Shown here piece by piece: positions 1 to 8,576 of a stretch of 14,737 nt of DNA. Position 1 is the stretch's first letter. Each line of letters begins with the position of its first letter. Under the pieces are notes generated by a model. It was not told where the DNA came from. It was given only the letters and a program-made list of their open reading frames with translations, and ran no database searches. Origin of the DNA: Desulfocapsa sp. (GTDB lineage: Bacteria; Desulfobacterota; Desulfobulbia; Desulfobulbales; Desulfocapsaceae); contig JAOZTO010000013.1 of the NCBI GenBank assembly GCA_029942265.1, positions 1 through 14,737 of the forward strand. The letters are read 5' to 3'. The position numbers and the translations under genes are program-made.

Positions 1-3000
1 ACAAGGTCCATAGTTCGCCAAGATGATTTTCCACCGGAGTACCGGTGGTAATGATTCTAAATTGTGCCTGTAGATCCATGGCGGTTTTGGAACGTTTAGT
101 CTGCATATTTTTTATAGCCTGCGCCTCATCTAAAACAACCGTTTGCCATTCTACGCCACATAAAAGATCAGCTTCAAGAGGCAGCAGGCCGTAACTAACT
201 ATTAGAAGATCAAAGGGTTGCAGGTTTTTTATCGCTTGCGTCCTGTCTCCTGGTCCAAAAATAATTACATTCAGGGTGGGAGCAAAACGACTGGCTTCTT
301 CCTGCCAATTGGAGGTAACTGATAGAGGGGCAACTACAAGGGTGGGGCCTTGGGATGCTCGCAGTAAAATTGCAGCCAGAGCCTGTATGGTTTTACCAAG
401 ACCCATATCATCAGCCAGGCATGCCCCCACACCCCAATGGGAAAGCTGTGCCAGCCAGTTGAATCCTGTGTGCTGGTAATCGCGAAGCGATCCCTGTAAT
501 GTTGAGGGTAGGTCGGGATTAATAACTTCTGTAAGTTTTTTGCAATGCGTTTGCCAAGCCTTGTCTGTCTTTAACTGACCGGCTTCATGGCTAAGATCTT
601 CAATGGCAAGGGCAGCTAATGGTGAAAACCGCACTCCTTTACCGTGGTTTTCTGAAAATGCCCGTAACTCTTCAAGACGTTTTCGTAAGCTTCCGGTTAG
701 TGCAAGGAAAGTGCCATCATCAAGGGGAATAAATCTGCCAGTGGCTTGGGGTAGTAAGTCCAGCAGTTTTTTCATATCGAGAACAGCTTTTCCATCAATT
801 TGTAGTGAACCTGATGCCTTAAACCAGTCCCTGTCTTTTTTGATTTGCATGGAAAAGTTATCAAAGGAGACTTGTTTGCGTACAGCTAGTTTTTCACCCT
901 GTGGCCATTCGAGAATGACATTTTTGCCGTATTCTTTTAGTTCCAGCAACAATTCCAGTGCATCTTCTGGCTCTTCGACCTGCCATTGTCTATCGAGTTC
1001 TTCGAGATGAGCAAATGTGGGGCATGCCTTGATCACCTCGTTATGTTGTTTGTTTTCCTGTGTAAAATCACGAATGGCCTGAATCTTCTTTCCTTTTCGT
1101 TCGGTTAATACATTTTTGCCACCTTTACCGGGGCGGAAACTTGAGCCGTCTGCTCCGCATGGTTTAACAAGAAATTCCAGACAGATACCTCCACTAAAGG
1201 GCAGGATGTGTGCGTGCGGTGTGCTGTTTGCTTTAATAGTTCTGGCTTTGGTATTAGTTGCAATGTCGGAATGGATAGTTATCAGTGAGGATAAGGAATT
1301 CACAACCTGTTTTGCCAGTTTTTCTCCAGATTTTGGAATTATTAGTTCTTTGCCTAGGTGCTGGATAATTTTACTTTGTTCTGCTGAGAACTGGATTACT
1401 TTAAAGCGAGTGGGCGTATCTTTTATCACTTGCATTTCATCCGTTTCAAGCGTTGGGAAAACAGAGAGTTTTAATTTCCCTTTTTCTTCCACAAGACGCA
1501 CTTCAGGTTCGGACAGAACGAGTTCTACGCTGACGTTAGGTGAACTTTCCAAAAACAGAAGAGGGTGACCGACCAGTGCTGGTAGTGCCCTGTCATACTC
1601 GATGGCATATTCAGAGTTTCCATAATAGGTGCGGTAATGATCCTCCTTGATAGCCCGACATATTTGTCGATCCTGATCGCTGAGTCCTTTCATGGTGTGA
1701 TGGTTTTTATACAGATTTTTCATCGCCACTGATCTGCCTTTTGTCCATGTCCCTTTCTTGTTGATCGTCTGGAGGCGTGGAGTAATATGGCAATAATTAT
1801 ATTCTTCACTGTGGCTGAACAACCAAATCAGTCTTTGTGTAACGGCATTAGCCGTTTTTGTTTTAGTTCCGCTTTTGCTAAGGGCTAATAAGCCATTGAG
1901 AGTTTTTTCCCATTGTGGTTGTTTTTTGACTATTGTGACAAGGCTGACAGTTCCGCAGGATTTGTGCAGTTTATTTGCCAATGCTTGATTTTGTGCTTTA
2001 TTTATACCGAGCATGGCCAGCAATGCAGAGATTTCAGCAGCAAGCCAAGTGTAATCGTTTTTTTGAGCTTTATCGCGGTTTAGTGTGAGCTTAGAGATGT
2101 ACGGTTCAACCAGAGAAGGGTCAGACCAGGCAATGGCTACACAAATATGTAAAAATGGAAGTGGATCATCACTAAAATGTTCTATGATGGAGGTTTTTGT
2201 CGGCGTGACCGGAAAACCTAATTGTGCTTCAAAGTGCGGTCTTAGAGTTTCTAGGAGTGAAGCAATAGGATATTCGTCTTTACTTGCTATTGTGATATAT
2301 TCCAGCCCTTTTCGGAGCAATGAATCATCGTTGCTCTGGAGAAGTGCCAGAAGATGGAAAACTCCGGCATAACTTTGCAGGAAAAGTTTTCGTATTTTAT
2401 GTTGCTTTTTTAAACAATCGATTGCCTCCTCAAATAGCGTAATTGCTTCACGGTAATCTCCGCAGATACATTTCGACCAACCTATACGACTAAGTTGTTC
2501 TGACTTAATATCTTCTTTTATATGGTTTGTAAGCACAGAAACAGAAGAGATGTCGCCGCAGAGTAGGGAGTGGTTGAGTAGTCTGATTGATGGGCGTTTT
2601 GCTGTAAACTCTTTGTGATATTTGTGGATGATGTAGGTATGAATTTCAGAGGGCTGTTGCAATAGCATGTGCTGTGCTTCCAGTAGAGAAAAGGCAACTT
2701 CCATACGTATTTCAGGATGAATGCATTCCATAATCTCACTGGAAAATGGGCTGTACAGTATATTGTTGTAGGGATTGTCGGATTGGTAGGCATCGTAGAA
2801 AAATTTAGGTGCATAATAGTGTATTATTGATTCAATATCGCTGAATGTTTTATCTGTGAAAAGAGCAATTTGAAATGATCTGAGAAGTTGTTGGTAGTTT
2901 TTAAAGGGGTTTACTTTTTTTCCTATGTCTGGCATTGCTATTTTATTTTGGATTACTTTAGAAATTTTTCGAAATGTATTTGTTGATAAACTGTCCTGTA

Positions 3001-3277
3001 GCACCTGTTTTTGAATGGATTCAGGACAGGCCATTCCTTGTGCTGATTTTATTAACAAACCTTTACTATTTAGCTCTGTTTGTAAAGATTGCAAGTCATC
3101 GGGAGTGAGTGATATGCTTTTATCCGGTTTGAGCTGCGGGGCTGTGAGGCAGCTAAGCAATGGGCCAATTCGTATATATTCAATATTGATGGCTAGGAGC
3201 TGAATAATTGTCTTTTGCAATGGAGGAAGGCCGTGGTAATCTGATAAACGTTTTTCGACTTGTTTTGTGTTTTTCAT
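1..3277 (-). CDS. SNF2-family DNA helicase/translocase, C-terminus beyond the window
   Basis: An uninterrupted minus-strand frame starts with ATG at 3277 and runs off the left edge, giving about 1092 residues. The last third carries the first RecA-like lobe of a SNF2 ATPase: the RDYQ/GFNWLAQL Q-motif region, Walker A LADDMGLGKT (K962), then VVSYGLLPLE-like motif Ia/Ib context, Walker B LDEAQ (D1050-E1051) and motif III ITTGTPVENHLGELW just before the edge. The FRPGKGGKNVLTERKGKK segment before the motor resembles the region preceding the motor in large bacterial SNF2 proteins. The first roughly 650 residues are helical and have no recognised motif. Family members are typically around 1300-1500 aa, so lobe 2 should lie to the left. 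SNF2 proteins use ATP to translocate on double-stranded DNA and remodel protein-DNA complexes. The gene is divergent from the wHTH/chaperone row across a 165-bp gap, which suggests shared control. No clear Shine-Dalgarno precedes the start, so the exact start is moderately certain. Confidence 0.9.
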   Translation of the reverse strand, partial: MKNTKQVEKRLSDYHGLPPLQKTIIQLLAINIEYIRIGPLLSCLTAPQLKPDKSISLTPDDLQSLQTELNSKGLLIKSAQGMACPESIQKQVLQDSLSTNTFRKISKVIQNKIAMPDIGKKVNPFKNYQQLLRSFQIALFTDKTFSDIESIIHYYAPKFFYDAYQSDNPYNNILYSPFSSEIMECIHPEIRMEVAFSLLEAQHMLLQQPSEIHTYIIHKYHKEFTAKRPSIRLLNHSLLCGDISSVSVLTNHIKEDIKSEQLSRIGWSKCICGDYREAITLFEEAIDCLKKQHKIRKLFLQSYAGVFHLLALLQSNDDSLLRKGLEYITIASKDEYPIASLLETLRPHFEAQLGFPVTPTKTSIIEHFSDDPLPFLHICVAIAWSDPSLVEPYISKLTLNRDKAQKNDYTWLAAEISALLAMLGINKAQNQALANKLHKSCGTVSLVTIVKKQPQWEKTLNGLLALSKSGTKTKTANAVTQRLIWLFSHSEEYNYCHITPRLQTINKKGTWTKGRSVAMKNLYKNHHTMKGLSDQDRQICRAIKEDHYRTYYGNSEYAIEYDRALPALVGHPLLFLESSPNVSVELVLSEPEVRLVEEKGKLKLSVFPTLETDEMQVIKDTPTRFKVIQFSAEQSKIIQHLGKELIIPKSGEKLAKQVVNSLSSLITIHSDIATNTKARTIKANSTPHAHILPFSGGICLEFLVKPCGADGSSFRPGKGGKNVLTERKGKKIQAIRDFTQENKQHNEVIKACPTFAHLEELDRQWQVEEPEDALELLLELKEYGKNVILEWPQGEKLAVRKQVSFDNFSMQIKKDRDWFKASGSLQIDGKAVLDMKKLLDLLPQATGRFIPLDDGTFLALTGSLRKRLEELRAFSENHGKGVRFSPLAALAIEDLSHEAGQLKTDKAWQTHCKKLTEVINPDLPSTLQGSLRDYQHTGFNWLAQLSHWGVGACLADDMGLGKTIQALAAILLRASQGPTLVVAPLSVTSNWQEEASRFAPTLNVIIFGPGDRTQAIKNLQPFDLLIVSYGLLPLEADLLCGVEWQTVVLDEAQAIKNMQTKRSKTAMDLQAQFRIITTGTPVENHLGELWTL

Positions 3278-3442
3278 TGTTTTGAATAGTGTGTTGAATA
3301 TGAGGCACATCTGAACAGTTACAGTTCAGTGTTATGCCAATTATCAGGTATTGGCTGAATCGTTACAAATGTGTTAGTGTTTTTTACGTGTATGAATGTA
3401 TAACAAAATAATAATGATTTTTCAAAAAAAGGTTTACACAAT
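3278..3442. promoter_or_regulatory. Divergent intergenic region with operator-like palindrome
   Basis: This 165-bp AT-rich gap separates two divergent genes and must hold the promoters of both. It contains the hyphenated palindrome CTGAAC-N7-GTTCAG at 3311-3329, within the SNF2 leader, which is the size and form of a dimeric repressor site. A TATAAC hexamer near 3391-3400 could be a -10 element for the rightward operon, but no good -35 stands 16-18 bp before it. The rightward gene is preceded by AAAAAAAGG, about ten bases before ATG 3443. The palindrome is seen directly; its regulatory role is inferred. Confidence 0.4.
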
Positions 3443-5158
3443 ATGTTTTATCAAACATTAAGAGAAGCATTGGACGGAACATATCGGACAGCAGATTTAC
3501 AAAAATTAGCGGCTTTACTATCTCCCAAAGTCCCTTCGAGAAAGAATGAACGACTAGAGCTGATAGTGATCGCCATGTTTAGTGACCTGCACGGTGTTTA
3601 CATGAAACTTCCGAAACTTGCTCAACGTGCAGTTTCTGAAACGGTTCATAGCTGGGATGGCAAATTTCAAGGGAGGATGTTTGCTAATAAATATAAATCT
3701 TCTCCTTGGCCACAGGCAGGTACTCGTTACCAAAGGGAATTATTAGATATTTTTTTGATTGGTAATAGTATGCCGCATGATCTTTTTGTAAAGTTGAAAA
3801 GCATCGTTCCACATCCCCCAGAAGATATGATCCGATACACCACAAAGGAAGAGTTGTCCGCTACAGAACTGAGCGTTAAAAATACATCAAGACCTGCCCT
3901 TGTAAACCTTGCGACCTTTTTAAATCTTAGTGCAGATAGCAAAATACGGGTAAGTGCAAAGACTGGTAAAGGCACGGCTGCCACAATCAGAAAAATGAAC
4001 GAATTGCTCTATGAACCCGACTGGTATGAAGGTGATTCTGATATTAATTATATGCAGGCTTATGCCTGGCCACTATTGCTGCAGGGTGGTCGGTTAGCTA
4101 AAGCAGATGGCTCCTTCTTGAAGCTTACCCCGGCAGGTCGCAAAGCAGTTCAAAAGGATTTGGCCGGAGGAATTAAAACAATTTGGGAAAAATGGGAAAA
4201 AAGCAAGATTACAGATGAGTTTGCCAGAGTTACTGCCATTAAGGGGCAGCGGTCTAATCGGGGGCGTACCATGACCACTCCGACGAAGCGCAGACCTATG
4301 ATTAATAATATGTTGAGAGATATTCAACCAGGAGAATGGATCAGCATTGATGAGTTTGCTCGCATTATGCAGAGTAATGCAGTCTATTCCTTTGAACTTG
4401 CAAATTACGACTGGAGGCTTTATTTTTCCGACCCCAATTATGGGTGTATTGATGGGGGAGACACTTGGCCCCTTTTACAGCTACGATATATTTTAGTTTA
4501 TCTTTTTGAATATTGTGCCACCCTTGGGATTATCGACATCGCATATGGTGAACCATACGAAGCAAGAACGGAAGATTATTCATCCTGCTGGGGAGCTTGG
4601 GATTTACCATATCTCAGTCATTGTGACGGATTGCAATATATCAGGGTCAATGACCTTGGCGCCTTTGTTATGGGGCATAGTGATGAGTACACCGAACAGG
4701 AACCAGACGGAGATCTATTCAGTTTTGATGCCACTGAGATGATACTGTTAAATCCTGGTTCGCTCCCACCGGGGTTGGAGTTGTATCTGGATAAAATAGC
4801 CAAACGATCGGAGGTAGATAGGTATCGTTTTTCGCAAGCATCATTGTTGAATGCAATCAATGGTGGTGAAAACTTGAGTGTAATAAAAAAGACGTTGCAA
4901 GCATCAGCCTCAGGAGAATTCAGTGAAGAATTAAGCCAATTGTTCACTGATGTTGCATACAGATCCACCGCCTTTATGAGTGCCGGACAGACAACGCTGA
5001 TTAAGTGTAGCCAAGAAGCCAGAAAAATGGCTCTTGCAAATAAAAAATTGAGTAGCCTTTGCATGCCGGCTGGTGACAAGTATTTGGTTGCAGTTCCAGG
5101 GAAGGAGTTACAGCTTATCAAAGCTCTTGAGGCCGCTGGGTATATTCTTGGTTTTTAA
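3443..5158 (+). CDS. wHTH protein with XPB/Ssl2-type helicase-associated domain, no motor
   Basis: This 571-residue protein has no helicase or nuclease motif. Its C-terminal part (about 430-571) matches, in my reading, the Helicase_C_3/XPB-Ssl2 N-terminal helicase-associated domain. The pattern is NPGSLPPGLELYLDKIAKR, then YRFSQASLLNAINGG with a following FSEELSQLFTDVAYR helix, and the typical ending KALEAAGYI. Two winged-helix-like segments precede it: LKLTPAGRKAV (about 227-236) and LQYIRVNDLGAFVMG (about 397-411), where the family usually has an LTPLGR-type wing. In XPB-like helicases this domain is fused to the motor and contacts DNA. Here it stands alone, divergent from a SNF2 motor, so a DNA-binding accessory subunit for that helicase is the likeliest role; an alternative is regulator of the locus. 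ATG 3443 is the first start and has an AAGG-type ribosome site. The Hsp70 gene follows after 67 bp. Confidence 0.7.
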   Translation: MFYQTLREALDGTYRTADLQKLAALLSPKVPSRKNERLELIVIAMFSDLHGVYMKLPKLAQRAVSETVHSWDGKFQGRMFANKYKSSPWPQAGTRYQRELLDIFLIGNSMPHDLFVKLKSIVPHPPEDMIRYTTKEELSATELSVKNTSRPALVNLATFLNLSADSKIRVSAKTGKGTAATIRKMNELLYEPDWYEGDSDINYMQAYAWPLLLQGGRLAKADGSFLKLTPAGRKAVQKDLAGGIKTIWEKWEKSKITDEFARVTAIKGQRSNRGRTMTTPTKRRPMINNMLRDIQPGEWISIDEFARIMQSNAVYSFELANYDWRLYFSDPNYGCIDGGDTWPLLQLRYILVYLFEYCATLGIIDIAYGEPYEARTEDYSSCWGAWDLPYLSHCDGLQYIRVNDLGAFVMGHSDEYTEQEPDGDLFSFDATEMILLNPGSLPPGLELYLDKIAKRSEVDRYRFSQASLLNAINGGENLSVIKKTLQASASGEFSEELSQLFTDVAYRSTAFMSAGQTTLIKCSQEARKMALANKKLSSLCMPAGDKYLVAVPGKELQLIKALEAAGYILGF

Positions 5159-5225
5159 TTATTCAGCAGTTACGAGAAAATTACCAACCCAGATTAACCA
5201 TTAATAATTAACCACACAACACATT

Positions 5226-7538
5226 ATGAAAAAAACAATCGGAATAGACCTTGGAACCACGAACTCTGTGGCAGCAATTAAAAAAGTACATACTGAAGTG
5301 ATCAAAAATAGTGAGGGAGAGCAGATAACCCCTTCATGTGTCACTGTTAGAAAGAAAGCTATGCGTGCGCCGGAATTTATTGTTGGTCGTAATGCACTGG
5401 AATGGCTTCAGCAGGAACCGGAGAACACAATCACCGCTGTTAAGCGTCTTATGGGCAGGAATTTTAATGACAGTGAAGTGCAGGAGCTAATTGCTGGGCA
5501 TGGTTTACGCTACAAAATCACTTCTCATTCAAAGGGATCGACTAACAGCCTTGCTATTCACGCCGCCGGCAAAGAATTCACTCCCGATGAAATTTCGTCT
5601 AAAATCCTTGAAAAAATCAAAAATGATGCTGAAGCAACTCTTGGCGATGAGGTAGATACGGCAGTAATAACTGTGCCCGCTTATTTTAATGACAAACAGA
5701 AACATCGAACCCGAACAGCGGCTGCCCTTGCCGGTCTCAAAGTGAGCAGGTTGCTACCGGAACCCACCGCTGCAGCCATATCTTTTGGAGTGGATACTGT
5801 TTCAGGAGACGAGGGGTGCACGGTTCTGGTCTTTGATTTTGGTGGCGGAACATTGGATCTCTCCATTCTTACCATCAGTGGAGGACAGATCATCGAAATG
5901 GGAAAGGGTGGTGATATGTGGTTGGGAGGGGAAGACATTGATAGTCTTATTATCGACCATGTGCTTGCGGAAACGGCTAGGGAAGAGGAGATAGATGATA
6001 TCCATTCCCTGATAGAAAACCAGGAACTTTCACGGAAAAATCGCTTTCTTGCAGAACTGAAATCAAGCGTTGAGAAAAGTAAAATTGCGCTTAGCGACAG
6101 GACAGAAACATTTATCGAAATTTTTGGTCTTCTCCTTGATGAAGATGGGGATGCCTTTGATATTGAGGTGGAGTTAAAAAGAGAACAGTTTGATGCTATG
6201 CTGGCTCCCATGCTTGCGTCTATGGTCAGGTTGGTGCGTGATGTTATAAGTGGGGTACACTTCACAGATGATCTTATAGATAACATTCTTCTGGTGGGTG
6301 GAAGCTCCCGTATACCTGCGGTTATAAAAGCCTTACAAGATGAGTTTGGTGAGAAAAAAGTATTGCTTCATGACAGGCCTATGCTGGCAATTGCAGAGGG
6401 AGCTGCTATTCTCAGCCACCGCCTTGGTGATGTGGTGGAGTGTCCGGGATGCGGTGGGGAAGTTGCCAGGGAAAAAGATATTTGTCCCCATTGTGGTTTT
6501 GATGTGGACGCTCATATGGTGGATAAGGGGCTGATTGATATCGTCCATACAGTCGCCCATGATTACTACATAACGCTTGAAAATGATGAACGTTTTTTAC
6601 TGGTGGAAAAAAACACGCCTCTACCCTGTTCAAGTACAGAGGTGTTTCAGCTTATCAATGTAGAACAGGAACTGGTTCACATGAAGTTCCATAATGTTGT
6701 GAATGATAAAGAGGAGAGTATAGGTGATCTCTGGCTTGGCATTGATGATACGGATGTGTTGGATGAGGTGGAAAAAATACCACAACTTGAGATCACGCTG
6801 AGCATAGATGAGAATAATCTTGTCTCTGTGGAGGCATCACTTCTTGAGTATCCTAGTGTCGGGATTTCCGGCACTCTTTCCCGTGGTAAGGCGGATGAAA
6901 AACTCTTCCTTTCGCTGGAACAGAGCATTAACGATGCCAACAAAAAGGGGTATGATGAATTTGTTGTAATTGATCTGTTGCGTCGCACACGATCGATTCT
7001 TCATACTATTCGTGGCGTGGTGGATTCGGTAACGGGAGAAGTGGATGAGAGTTTGTATAAGCAGGCAGAAGCTAAAATAACCAAAGCCGTTATAATTGCG
7101 GAGAGTGGAGAGACAACATATACGAAAATCTATTATGCCGAAGCCATGATAGATAGCTACGGTATGCTAATTTCTCCTGCCTTGAAAACACGTATCAGCA
7201 AAAGGATTGAAACATTACGAAACGTTGATGATGATGGCTCCTATGACCAGACTATAAAGGAACAACAGAAGTTAGCTGATATACTTAACGAACCAGATCT
7301 TGACTGGGTTCACTTGTTGATGACGATAGAAAAGGCCGTCGAAATATGTCATAAAACCGATAAAATAAAGGCTGCACAATTTGGCAGTGCCATCGACAAA
7401 CTTATCCATTTGTTGATGAAGGGTGAAGAGTCTGTTGCCATGGAGGAGTTGTTGCAAAAAACAATGCCCGAAGTTAATAAAGTATTGGATGCACAAGACA
7501 GAGCAGGGATGGAAATCCATACGGATCTGCGAAAATAA
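5226..7538 (+). CDS. Hsp70/DnaK-family chaperone with zinc ribbon before the linker
   Basis: A 770-residue cytoplasmic Hsp70 paralogue. The ATPase domain is complete: phosphate-1 GIDLGTTNS (6-14), AVKRLMGR (catalytic lysine K73), VPAYFND, PEPTAAAISFG, phosphate-2 DFGGGTLD (G206-T209) and adenosine motif LVGGSSRIP (356-364). All catalytic positions visible to me are kept, so ATP hydrolysis is expected. After the ATPase domain comes an inserted zinc ribbon with CPGC (C406, C409) and CPHC (C420, C423), then LIDIVHTVAHDYYITL where DnaK has its hydrophobic linker and the start of the substrate domain. A beta-rich substrate domain (to about residue 570) and a long helical C-terminus follow; there is no EEVD tail. 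E. coli DnaK has 638 residues. It is followed with no gap by the zinc-ribbon membrane protein and, further on, J-like and GrpE-like genes, so it is a specialised rather than housekeeping Hsp70. No strong Shine-Dalgarno precedes the start. Confidence 0.93.
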   Translation: MKKTIGIDLGTTNSVAAIKKVHTEVIKNSEGEQITPSCVTVRKKAMRAPEFIVGRNALEWLQQEPENTITAVKRLMGRNFNDSEVQELIAGHGLRYKITSHSKGSTNSLAIHAAGKEFTPDEISSKILEKIKNDAEATLGDEVDTAVITVPAYFNDKQKHRTRTAAALAGLKVSRLLPEPTAAAISFGVDTVSGDEGCTVLVFDFGGGTLDLSILTISGGQIIEMGKGGDMWLGGEDIDSLIIDHVLAETAREEEIDDIHSLIENQELSRKNRFLAELKSSVEKSKIALSDRTETFIEIFGLLLDEDGDAFDIEVELKREQFDAMLAPMLASMVRLVRDVISGVHFTDDLIDNILLVGGSSRIPAVIKALQDEFGEKKVLLHDRPMLAIAEGAAILSHRLGDVVECPGCGGEVAREKDICPHCGFDVDAHMVDKGLIDIVHTVAHDYYITLENDERFLLVEKNTPLPCSSTEVFQLINVEQELVHMKFHNVVNDKEESIGDLWLGIDDTDVLDEVEKIPQLEITLSIDENNLVSVEASLLEYPSVGISGTLSRGKADEKLFLSLEQSINDANKKGYDEFVVIDLLRRTRSILHTIRGVVDSVTGEVDESLYKQAEAKITKAVIIAESGETTYTKIYYAEAMIDSYGMLISPALKTRISKRIETLRNVDDDGSYDQTIKEQQKLADILNEPDLDWVHLLMTIEKAVEICHKTDKIKAAQFGSAIDKLIHLLMKGEESVAMEELLQKTMPEVNKVLDAQDRAGMEIHTDLRK

Positions 7539-8414
7539 ATGATGGAAGAAAGCGTTTGCCCTGTATGTGAGCGTCAGAGTTTGACACCAGACTGTGATAA
7601 CTGCCCCCAGTGTGATGCTGACTTGACCTGTTTTCAGGCTCTTGAGCAGTTACATACGGAACAGGTAGTGCCAACTGTACAGGAGAGTACCGAAAAGATT
7701 GTTCCGCCAAATCGCTCCGGTGTCAAAGGGATAGTGTATCCCTGGTTTTTTGGTGCTGTTCTGGTTCTTGCGGCGGTATCGTTTATTATGGGGCGTTTTG
7801 AGAGACGCCTTGCGGAGATGGATAATACCATAGTCGCTGCTATCAATGTACAGGGACTACAGCAGGACGTGAGTATTTCCCGTATACGTATTAATAAGTT
7901 ACAAATTAATTACGATGCTTCCATTTCTCGCATGGAGAAGGGAGTAAGAGATAATGGTGTCGAAATAAAACGTATTGATGCTGATCTTATAAGCCTAAAA
8001 GGAGAACTGGAGAAACGTTTTGAGGCAGTTTTCCCAAAAGAAAAAGAGGATACTTTTCTATATTATGCCCGAAAAACAGATACACTCTGGGGGGTTGCCC
8101 GCCGTTTTTATGGGAAGGGAAAATACTACCCTTTCATAATGGAGCAGAATCCTCACCTTGCCATTCGTGATAGCATTGTAGGAAGCAGGATGAAGCTTAT
8201 TTCAGACTCTGATCCTGTAATGCTTGCCAATATGTATAGTAGAAAGACAGAATGGAAAAACGGAACACTACTTTGGAAATATGTGGTGCAAGCGAACGAC
8301 ACACGGGATTCAATTTATGACCGTTTTATTGTACCAGGAACAAGTGGACAGGTTTTCTTTGATGCAGATGTGAAGAGTATTCCTTTTGAAACGATAAAGA
8401 TTATTTTACATTAG
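7539..8414 (+). CDS. Zinc-ribbon, transmembrane, coiled-coil, LysM protein
   Basis: The 291-residue product is modular. Residues 7-25 are a zinc ribbon (CPVC then CPQC). Residues about 65-84 are one hydrophobic membrane segment (VYPWFFGAVLVLAAVSFIMG). Residues about 88-160 are a predicted coiled coil with regular hydrophobic spacing. Residues about 174-220 are a LysM domain (YARKTDTLWGVARRFYGKGK, then YYPFIMEQNP and SRMKLI). A weaker LysM-like segment, YVVQANDTRDSIYDRF, lies at 248-263. LysM domains usually bind peptidoglycan. If the N-terminus is cytoplasmic, the zinc ribbon would face the Hsp70 and LysM the periplasm, anchoring the chaperone at the envelope. Flanking charges do not settle the topology. 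The start ATG directly abuts the Hsp70 stop codon, indicating translational coupling; the second ATG at 7542 is equally possible. Confidence 0.75.
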   Translation: MMEESVCPVCERQSLTPDCDNCPQCDADLTCFQALEQLHTEQVVPTVQESTEKIVPPNRSGVKGIVYPWFFGAVLVLAAVSFIMGRFERRLAEMDNTIVAAINVQGLQQDVSISRIRINKLQINYDASISRMEKGVRDNGVEIKRIDADLISLKGELEKRFEAVFPKEKEDTFLYYARKTDTLWGVARRFYGKGKYYPFIMEQNPHLAIRDSIVGSRMKLISDSDPVMLANMYSRKTEWKNGTLLWKYVVQANDTRDSIYDRFIVPGTSGQVFFDADVKSIPFETIKIILH

Positions 8415-8576
8415 AAACAATTACAGAAAATTAGTGCCTTACGTCTTAAAAGCTGTTATGAAAAAAACAAGAAAATATGCATTATATTGTTATATCAATG
8501 CTATAAATACCCACAGATAGCGATCGAAGAGAGACCTTCGAGGCACTTACTTGCGGTTTACCGCGTTGGATAAAAA
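8415..8576 (+). promoter_or_regulatory. Leader region with two small hairpins before the TPR gene
   Basis: This 162-bp gap is the longest inside the operon-like row. Just before the TPR gene it holds two short inverted repeats: TCGAAG-N6-CTTCGA (8524-8541) and GCGG-TTTA-CCGC (8553-8564), the second only 12 bases from ATG 8577. AT-rich sequence before them (TATAAA near 8501-8506) could supply a -10 element, but a matching -35 is not evident. The gap may carry an internal promoter or a structured leader. A 20-codon reading frame from ATG 8458 is probably chance. Confidence 0.3.

Noticed and set aside
603..1568. Rightward frames of 135 and 150 aa at the left end
   Set aside because: They oppose a continuous minus-strand SNF2 frame with clear ATPase motifs, so they are shadows.
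4618..5121. 167-aa minus-strand frame
   Set aside because: It lies wholly antisense inside the 571-aa gene, which has convincing domain similarity; composition is that of a shadow frame.
5681..6286. 201-aa serine-rich minus-strand frame
   Set aside because: Antisense to the conserved Hsp70 ATPase domain; a codon-bias shadow.
8458..8520. 20-codon frame starting MKKTRKYALY in the leader of the TPR gene
   Set aside because: Too short, no clear ribosome site and no sign of conservation visible; not annotated as a leader peptide.
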